The notes beneath the pieces are model-generated. The model was not told the origin of the DNA and did no database searches. It worked only from the letters and a program-made list of their open reading frames with translations. A stretch of 64,000 nt of DNA from Lentimicrobiaceae bacterium (lineage in GTDB: Bacteria; Bacteroidota; Bacteroidia; Bacteroidales; JAGNHN01), in the NCBI GenBank assembly GCA_018001695.1, contig JAGNHN010000004.1:1-64000 (forward strand), written 5' to 3'. Position numbers and translations under genes: made by a program. Shown piece after piece: positions 58,294 through 64,000 of the stretch. The first letter of the stretch is position 1. Every line of letters starts with the position of its first letter.

Positions 58294-60063
58294 ATGCATC
58301 AGGATAAAACGAAACCGGGGCTTAATAGGCCAGTCTTAACTTTCTGGATTATAGGCTTTTTTGCATTTATTTGGGTGCTCCTGAGAAGTGGTACAAATCC
58401 CAAACGTCTTACATATCCTTGTCAACAAACCCTCTATCCAATCGCTTCATCATGGTTCATTGCTGTACTTGCATTAATAGGAGGGTCCTATATATTAAAG
58501 AAGTATGCCAGGCTTACAGCGGGTGGCCTTATTCTCGTCATTACAGGATATTTTCTGGCCGTTTTTGTAGATGCCGGTCAGGGTATGGGCATTGCTTTCT
58601 TCATGCCGCACAATGCGAAAGTTCATGTCAATCTGCCCGTCTGGGAGGTTAATAATCCTGTTTCTAAGATATTTGCAATCAATGATATACCTCCAACTTC
58701 CGGATCACTGAGTGCTGGCGATACGACAGTTCCCAATGCCCATCTATCAGACCCGGCCATGGACACCCTGTTTTTGATGATGGAAAGCAAAGGTGAGTAT
58801 CTGCATAAGACAACAGCACATCCGAATGGGATCGCCGGACCGGATGATGTTGTCATCATCAAGGGCAATTTTCAGTGGGAATCCCGTTGCGGAACCAATA
58901 CAGACAGGATCAAGGGCTTAATCCATCAGTTATTGCTTCATCCCAATGGGTTCAATGGTGAGATCCTGGTTTGTGATAACACTCAAAACCTCGGTTCGGG
59001 TATCAATCACCAGGACAATAACTCCGAAGATCCAAACCAATCCATCATCGATGTCGTAAATACCTTTTACGCGAAAGGCCATAAGGTATATCTGCTGAAC
59101 TGGAATACGCTTTATGCGATCGTTGCAGATGAGTATATGCAAAATGATATGAATGATGGATATGTGTATGAGCCTTCCACGAAAATCTCTTACCCCAAGT
59201 TCAGGACACCCTCGGGAAATCATTTCATCTCCTTGCGTTACGGCATTTGGGATACGATCTCATCTACATACGACCATGATAAACTGGTGATTATAGATTT
59301 TCCGGTTCTCAAGGCTCACAGTGCCGCCGGAGCGACCATTGCCATAAAAAACTGGGTGGGTGTACTTACAACAGCTTATAATACTGAAAGATATGGTGGA
59401 TTTACACAAATGCACGATGATTATTTCTTTGGTGCATATACCTTGATAGCACAGGTAATGGCCGTCACGTATCCGAAGCTGAGCATTGTAGATGCGGCAT
59501 GGACCAATACCTACCTTGAAAATGACCTGAATACCCTTGTTGAAACAGAATGCCTGCTCGCCGCCACCGATCCGGTAGCCCTGGACTGGTATGCTTCAAA
59601 ATTCATCCTGACACCTATTGCAAACTACCCTTTGAAAACAAATCCTGATAATATGGGTGGTACTTTCAATGTCAATCTTACAGCCTGGGCTGACTATCTG
59701 AAGAACACAGCGGGTATTCCGGTCACAATGGATTCAAACGAGATCTCTGTGTATGATCGATCTGCTTTGATCACTACCGGCCTTATCCATGAGTTACCTG
59801 AGGATCCAGGAATCACGCTGGCGTGCTATCAAAATGCTGAAGGAAATTTGAAGATCAGGATCAATGCAAAAAAACCTCAGGTAGTTAGTGTCCGCATTCT
59901 GAATCTGAATGGGAAGGTGGTTGCAACCATTCTGGAAGGTAAGCACGTTGCAGAAGTTATCCACCTGGATTGCAGTACTTCAGGTTATTGCCCAGGTGTT
60001 TATCTGGTGAATCTGTATAACGGGAAGTCCAATGTGACACAAAAGATCCTCATCGCAAGATAG
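58294..60063 (+). CDS. Membrane-anchored DUF362 protein with T9SS-like C-terminal domain
   Basis: A 589-residue protein. Residues ~12-95 contain three hydrophobic helices. Residues ~170-500 are a DUF362 domain: VIIKGNFQWESRCGTNTDRI, LVIIDFPVLKAHSAAGATIA, IKNWVGVLTTAYN, LSIVDAAW and LAATDPVALDWYASK. The last ~75 residues look like a T9SS type A sorting domain (VSVRILNLNGKVVATIL, PGVYLVNLYNGKSNV). DUF362 proteins are poorly characterised; some carry 4Fe-4S clusters, but no cysteine cluster is visible here. Having several N-terminal helices and a secretion tail in one chain is unusual. The helices may be a gene-specific addition. No operon partners are evident. Confidence 0.8.
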   Translation: MHQDKTKPGLNRPVLTFWIIGFFAFIWVLLRSGTNPKRLTYPCQQTLYPIASSWFIAVLALIGGSYILKKYARLTAGGLILVITGYFLAVFVDAGQGMGIAFFMPHNAKVHVNLPVWEVNNPVSKIFAINDIPPTSGSLSAGDTTVPNAHLSDPAMDTLFLMMESKGEYLHKTTAHPNGIAGPDDVVIIKGNFQWESRCGTNTDRIKGLIHQLLLHPNGFNGEILVCDNTQNLGSGINHQDNNSEDPNQSIIDVVNTFYAKGHKVYLLNWNTLYAIVADEYMQNDMNDGYVYEPSTKISYPKFRTPSGNHFISLRYGIWDTISSTYDHDKLVIIDFPVLKAHSAAGATIAIKNWVGVLTTAYNTERYGGFTQMHDDYFFGAYTLIAQVMAVTYPKLSIVDAAWTNTYLENDLNTLVETECLLAATDPVALDWYASKFILTPIANYPLKTNPDNMGGTFNVNLTAWADYLKNTAGIPVTMDSNEISVYDRSALITTGLIHELPEDPGITLACYQNAEGNLKIRINAKKPQVVSVRILNLNGKVVATILEGKHVAEVIHLDCSTSGYCPGVYLVNLYNGKSNVTQKILIAR

Positions 60064-60246
60064 CTTTCAGATCTTTTCTCCACATGGGCCACATTGGCCT
60101 TATCATTTCTCCTTAATATTAAGTGTTTGTTAGTCAATTATATGCATATGTCGCTTGCAGTCGGCATGATTGATCTGCAAAAAAAAATATTGCTGCGATT
60201 TTCCAATAGGCCCGGCTTTTTCCGTCTAATGCCTCGGAGGTTGGTC

Positions 60247-61107
60247 ATGTGGAAGGATTTTTTCAGTTTTAACCAGGTTGAGCGGAGAGGAAGCTGGTTT
60301 CTGTTCATACTTATGCTGATCAGCATCTTACTCAACTTTCTATCTCCCATCTATTTCCGGAAAACAACCTACACTTCACCTGATTTCTATGCAGACTTCC
60401 AAGACCTTAGTCGCATGATTCTGTCGGATACCGTGCGAAGCACCCAAACACGCTATCCGGATAATCCTGTTACGCCCCTCCTGAGATTCAATCCAAATGA
60501 TCTGGATACCAATAAGTACAGAGAATATGGATTGCGTGCGGCTCAGGCTCGATCACTGTTCCGCTACAGCCGTGCCGGGGGTGTTTTCCGAAAGAAGGAG
60601 GACCTCCTGCGCATTCATAATATCCGTGAGGCAGATCTGGAGCGGATCGGTCCCTTTCTTGATTTCGGGACACCAGAGAGTCCGGCCAGATATGAGCGCA
60701 AGCAACAGTATGCCACTATCGCCGATCTGAATTCAACGGATACCCTTTCCCTGATTGCCCTGCCAGGTATTGGTAAAACAATGGCAATCAGGATTATAAA
60801 ATACAGGGAAGCCCTGGGGGGCTTTCACGCCATCGATCAGCTCAGGGAGGTTTATGGTATGTCTGATGAAACCTTTGACCGGATCCTGCCCTTGATCCAT
60901 CTCGATAATCCACATCTTCGCAAGCTGGATCTCAAGCAGGACAGCTTCCGTCTGCTCGTCCGGCATCCTTATCTGGAGTACGACATGGTCAGGCAGATAT
61001 TCAAATGGCGCAAGACACATCCGCAACTGCTTTGTGCGGATTCTCTTAACGCTTTACCTGGCCTGAGCGATACGCTGGCCGCAAAGATCAGGCCTTATGT
61101 TCACTAG
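60247..61107 (+). CDS. Helix-hairpin-helix (ComEA-like) DNA-binding protein
   Basis: A 286-residue protein with one N-terminal membrane helix (SWFLFILMLISILLNFL, residues ~16-35) and then a chain of helix-hairpin-helix units: GVFRKKEDLLRIHNIREADLE, LIALPGIGKTMAIRIIKYRE, EVYGMSDETFDRILPLI and ALPGLSDTLAAKIRPYV. Such units bind DNA backbone without sequence preference; ComEA uses them as the DNA receptor in transformation. With comEC present at 49.2 kb a competence role is possible but unproven. The start at 60247 is chosen because a clear GGAGG (60236-60240) lies just upstream and the family begins here; the frame is open to 60094. Confidence 0.85.
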   Translation: MWKDFFSFNQVERRGSWFLFILMLISILLNFLSPIYFRKTTYTSPDFYADFQDLSRMILSDTVRSTQTRYPDNPVTPLLRFNPNDLDTNKYREYGLRAAQARSLFRYSRAGGVFRKKEDLLRIHNIREADLERIGPFLDFGTPESPARYERKQQYATIADLNSTDTLSLIALPGIGKTMAIRIIKYREALGGFHAIDQLREVYGMSDETFDRILPLIHLDNPHLRKLDLKQDSFRLLVRHPYLEYDMVRQIFKWRKTHPQLLCADSLNALPGLSDTLAAKIRPYVH

Positions 61108-61113
61108 TCACGC

Positions 61114-61121
61114 TATTTTTG
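61114..61121 (+). promoter_or_regulatory. Candidate -7 element for the serpin gene
   Basis: TATTTTTG matches TAnnTTTG exactly. It overlaps the first possible start codon (61123), so if functional it implies that translation begins at 61141 or 61147 instead. No -33 TTTG was seen. Confidence 0.4.
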
Positions 61122-61140
61122 TATGTTTGACATCTCAAGA

Positions 61141-62370
61141 ATGACCATGCGCCATAAGATCACACATACCGTCCTCTTTGTCCTGATTTCATTATCGCTG
61201 GCTTCGTGCTGCCGAAGCAAGGAGGTGACAGGATCAAAAGGAGTAATATCCCCGGATATTTCAGCCAATGCCTTTGCCCTGGATATCTTTCGGCAGGTTG
61301 CCGCACAGCAGAAGGATAACCTTTGCATTTCACCCTATTCAATTGCACAGGCCTTATCGATGGCTCAGGCGGGTGCTGCAGGCCGAACCGCGGAGGAGAT
61401 GCAGGCAGTCCTGAAACTGAGTGCTGATCCCTGGAAGAATGCGAATTACTTTGCTGAGGCCAATGAACGCCTGATGAAGGATGGCGCAGGAGCATCTATC
61501 CGGATTGCCAACGGGCTTTGGTTACAACAGGATTACAATATCCTTCCTGCATACACCAATCTTATCACCAACGGATTCAAAGCCGGATATGAGGTGATGG
61601 ATTTTATGTCGGATGCCGGCAGGGAGAATGGCCGGAATCACATCAATCGCTGGACACACCAGATCACAGAAGGTTACATCCCGGAGCTTTTGCCTCCTGG
61701 TAGCCTGAGTGAGCGGACCAGACTTGTCCTTACCAATGCCATATTCTTTGCAGGGGCCTGGAAAAGGGCCTTTGACCCTGATCTTAACCTGGATATGCCC
61801 TTCGTCAGGCCGGACGGTAGCAAGGACCCTGCCACCTTCATGCAAATGCAGGACACTTTCCTGTATGCACAGCTAAATGGCTTCAGTCTGTTGGAGTTGC
61901 CCTTCACCGGTGACCATCTGGTTATGAATGTATTGTTGCCGGATGACTGGAATGGTGTCTTTGATCTGGAGAAGACCTTGAATGTTAATAAGTTGGATCC
62001 GTGGCTAAAGAAGATGGAGCCCACGCTTGTGAATATCCTGCTGCCAAAATGGACGATTACATATCCCATTGACCTCGGCCAAACACTGATCGGGATGGGA
62101 ATGCCACTTGCTTTTGGTATGGAAGCAGATTTCAGTGGTATGACAGGTGGTAAGGATTTGTTTATCAGTAAGGTACTTCACAATTCTTTTATAGAGGTGA
62201 ATGAGAAAGGAGCAAAGGCAGCTGCAGCTACCGCCGTGATAATGGCTGAAAAGATCATGGTAGGGAAGCCCCCGGTTTATTTCCGGGCCGACCATCCCTT
62301 CGTTTTTATTATACGTGATAAAGTGAGTGGCACCATATTGTTCGCCGGCCGATTGGCCCAACCCGCTTAA
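61141..62370 (+). CDS. Lipoprotein serpin (serine protease inhibitor)
   Basis: About 409 residues. A lipoprotein signal peptide ends in LSLASC, so the protein should be lipid-anchored in the envelope. The rest is a full-length serpin: NLCISPYSIAQALSMAQAGA (helix B), RLVLTNAIFFAGAWKRAFD, LVMNVLLPDD, VNEKGAKAAAATAV (hinge) and FRADHPFVFIIRDKVSGTILFAGRL (C-terminal strand). The small alanines in the hinge (P12-P9) are those of inhibitory serpins. Counting from the hinge glycine as P15 gives Lys-Ile at P1-P1' (codon 62251-62253), predicting trypsin-like proteases as targets. It lies 33 bases after the HhH gene. The start may be 61141 or 61147; the ATG at 61123 overlaps a promoter-like box. Confidence 0.92.
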   Translation: MTMRHKITHTVLFVLISLSLASCCRSKEVTGSKGVISPDISANAFALDIFRQVAAQQKDNLCISPYSIAQALSMAQAGAAGRTAEEMQAVLKLSADPWKNANYFAEANERLMKDGAGASIRIANGLWLQQDYNILPAYTNLITNGFKAGYEVMDFMSDAGRENGRNHINRWTHQITEGYIPELLPPGSLSERTRLVLTNAIFFAGAWKRAFDPDLNLDMPFVRPDGSKDPATFMQMQDTFLYAQLNGFSLLELPFTGDHLVMNVLLPDDWNGVFDLEKTLNVNKLDPWLKKMEPTLVNILLPKWTITYPIDLGQTLIGMGMPLAFGMEADFSGMTGGKDLFISKVLHNSFIEVNEKGAKAAAATAVIMAEKIMVGKPPVYFRADHPFVFIIRDKVSGTILFAGRLAQPA

Positions 62371-62384
62371 AGCAACTTCATGAT

Positions 62385-63053
62385 ATGGCACTGGATACCA
62401 TCATCGAACTAAATAATGTCTCGGTTTTTCAGCAGAAAGTGCTGATATTGACCAATGTAAATCTTAGTATTTCCAAAGGGGAGTTCGCGTATCTCATCGG
62501 CAAAACAGGCAGTGGTAAGAGCAGTCTCCTGAAAGTGTTGTATGCAGATCTACCTTTACTGGATGGCAGCGGCCGTATTGCCGGGTTTGAGTTGCATGAC
62601 ATGAAACGAAAGGACATCCCTTTCCTCAGACGTAAGCTCGGTATTGTCTTCCAGGACTTCCAGTTGCTGACCGACCGTACGGTCAATGAGAACCTGCTTT
62701 TCGTCCTGCGTGCCACCGGGTGGAAAGACAGGCAGCAAATGCAGGAAAGACTGCAGGATGTATTGGACAAGGTTGGTCTGGGGACGAAGGGCTTTAAGAT
62801 GCCAAACGAGTTGTCGGGCGGTGAGCAGCAGCGGGTGGCCATTGCCCGTGCTTTGCTCAATGATCCGGATGTTATCCTTGCGGATGAACCAACAGGTAAC
62901 CTGGACCCGGATACTTCCATGGAAATCATGCGCCTGATGTTCGAGATCAGCAAGGCAGGACGGGCTGTTCTGATGGCCACACACGACTATTCTCTGATCC
63001 AGCAGTATCCTGCACGTATCATCCGTTGTGAAGGCGGTAATGTCCTGAGTTAG
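62385..63053 (+). CDS. ftsE: FtsE-like ABC ATPase
   Basis: A 222-residue ATP-binding cassette subunit. Walker A is GKTGSGKSS, the Q-loop VFQDFQLL, the signature LSGGEQQR, Walker B VILADEPTGNLDP and the switch histidine in THDYS. Size and the LLTDRTVNENL stretch match FtsE, which with FtsX controls cell-wall hydrolases during division. No ftsX gene is adjacent: the next gene is convergent and overlaps the stop by four bases. Related LolD-type exporters share these motifs, so assignment to FtsE is likely but not certain. It starts 14 bases after the serpin stop. Confidence 0.85.
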   Translation: MALDTIIELNNVSVFQQKVLILTNVNLSISKGEFAYLIGKTGSGKSSLLKVLYADLPLLDGSGRIAGFELHDMKRKDIPFLRRKLGIVFQDFQLLTDRTVNENLLFVLRATGWKDRQQMQERLQDVLDKVGLGTKGFKMPNELSGGEQQRVAIARALLNDPDVILADEPTGNLDPDTSMEIMRLMFEISKAGRAVLMATHDYSLIQQYPARIIRCEGGNVLS

Positions 63054-64000
63054 CAGAACAACATATCAGCCAATACCTTAATATTATGTTTGTTGGTGAA
63101 TCCGTTCTGCAGCAGCACCTGTCGGCGGCGTTCGGTTTCCGCTGGTGAAAAAGGAAGGTTGAAGTGGTACTTTACCGCGTCCTTCATCGTATCTGCTGAA
63201 TCAGCAATAACGCATAGATCTTCCAGTCCGGTGCGCGTTACCATCGGGGAATTGACGATACAATGCCTCCCGGAATGCAAGGCCAGTAAGAGCTTCAGCT
63301 TAATCCCCGTAGCCTGAAAAGTGGGTAAGATATTGATCTGAGCCTGACTGACCAGTTGCGAAATCTCTTCGTTGCTCAACCCAACATTAAGGGTGACATT
63401 GGGGTATTGCCTGACGGTTTCCCTGAGCTCTTTGCTGGGTTTATTTCCCGCGATGACAAGGGGAATGTCGAGGTCGTTGAACACTTCCTTCGTCAGGAAG
63501 AGGGCTGCCCGGTTGTTTTCACCGACCTCCAGGCTGGCATGATAAAGGGCAAATTCACCTCTGCCGGGAAGGATATTCACCTCCTCCTGGGCATGGAACG
63601 CTGTCACTGTTTTGACGTTGCGGTGAAAAGTGCTGAAATGCTCCTGATCATTCAGGGAGATGGCTGCGATGCCACTCGCCTGCTGGAGCACCTGCTCATA
63701 GCGTCTTAACTTAGACGCCTCATTGAAGAAATAATAGCGTTTGAAGATGTTACGCTCTACATTACCGAGGCTTTCATAATACTCATGTTCGATATTATGG
63801 GTTCTGACAATGCGTTTTCTTTTTCGTAATCTCGGATCTTCCAGGTAATGACATGTATGTATGCCTTCCAGCAGGATGGGATACTTTTCCTTTACGAGGT
63901 TTTTCATCAGCTCTTCTGAACTGCGTGTGGCAACAATGTAAGGTCGCTTGCGGAAGAGATTGGTTTTGTTGATGTCCCTTTTGTAGTATCGCACACTGGC
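63050..64000 (-). CDS. Glycosyltransferase, GT4-like (partial, N-terminus outside window)
   Basis: The frame is open to the right edge, so the first part of the protein is missing; the last ~316 residues are present. The sequence fits GT-B glycosyltransferases of family 4: an acceptor-domain end with RIVRTHNIEHEYYESL, then a donor domain with ILPGRGEFALYHASLEVGEN, DIPLVIAGNKPS, YPNVTLNVGLSNEEISQLVSQAQINILPTFQATGIKLKLLLALHSGRHCIVNSP. The usual E-x7-E of GT4 is replaced by a T-GIKLKLLLAL stretch, as in some Bacteroidota members. Substrates cannot be told. Its stop codon overlaps that of ftsE by four bases, tail to tail. Confidence 0.82.
   Translation of the reverse strand, partial: ASVRYYKRDINKTNLFRKRPYIVATRSSEELMKNLVKEKYPILLEGIHTCHYLEDPRLRKRKRIVRTHNIEHEYYESLGNVERNIFKRYYFFNEASKLRRYEQVLQQASGIAAISLNDQEHFSTFHRNVKTVTAFHAQEEVNILPGRGEFALYHASLEVGENNRAALFLTKEVFNDLDIPLVIAGNKPSKELRETVRQYPNVTLNVGLSNEEISQLVSQAQINILPTFQATGIKLKLLLALHSGRHCIVNSPMVTRTGLEDLCVIADSADTMKDAVKYHFNLPFSPAETERRRQVLLQNGFTNKHNIKVLADMLFC

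Overview
This window reads as a chromosomal segment of a member of the Bacteroidota. The evidence is threefold. Type IX secretion (T9SS) C-terminal sorting domains occur on three proteins. Several families are characteristic of the phylum (DUF2851, a bifunctional nuclease with a UVR tail, paired surE/lpxB, FISUMP-domain giants). The Bacteroidota promoter element TAnnTTTG, sometimes with TTTG or TTG about 20 bases upstream, recurs in front of genes. No rRNA, tRNA, IS element, prophage or CRISPR array was seen. Both window edges cut genes: a T9SS cargo protein on the left and a glycosyltransferase on the right.

Layout. 1-4.4 kb: T9SS cargo proteins, one of them an SGNH-esterase/C-type-lectin fusion, then a SIMPL protein and threonine dehydratase. 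4.5-16.1 kb: an accessory island. Its forward part is a tight operon: PqqD-like protein, NTP_transf_5-family protein, ABC exporter, and an 831-residue protein joining an HprK-like kinase to two GT2 glycosyltransferases. Its second part has a reverse operon SxtJ - DUF5989 (a 49-residue protein) - NodU/CmcH carbamoyltransferase, a divergent SGNH membrane protein, and an O-antigen-ligase/TPR protein. Together these suggest synthesis, decoration and export of a glycan, or of a modified peptide. 16.3-29.9 kb: housekeeping genes (membrane pyrophosphatase, bifunctional nuclease, CNT nucleoside transporter, thyA-folA, dnaB, CcmF-type haem lyase, KdsC-like phosphatase, Maf).

30.2-45.6 kb holds the most striking structure: two tandem genes for huge secreted proteins of 1487 and 3576 residues. 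They share a nearly identical N-terminal domain, followed by 4 and 11 copies of a ~300-residue module (an Ig/PKD-like segment plus a FISUMP domain). Within the larger gene, two segments 3591 bases apart are about 97% identical over ~470 bases, which points to recent duplication or gene conversion. A clear terminator and an overlapping promoter separate the two genes.

45.7-64 kb: surE, a small membrane protein, lpxB, a SpoIID-like protein, comEC, rny, a previously unmarked 6S-like RNA between zapA and rny, zapA with a coiled-coil partner, a DUF2851 protein, an alanine/sodium symporter, a HEPN-MNT toxin-antitoxin pair, a membrane-anchored DUF362 protein with a T9SS tail, an HhH protein, a lipoprotein serpin, ftsE and a truncated glycosyltransferase.

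All calls come from reading the sequence and recalled family knowledge. No database search was run.
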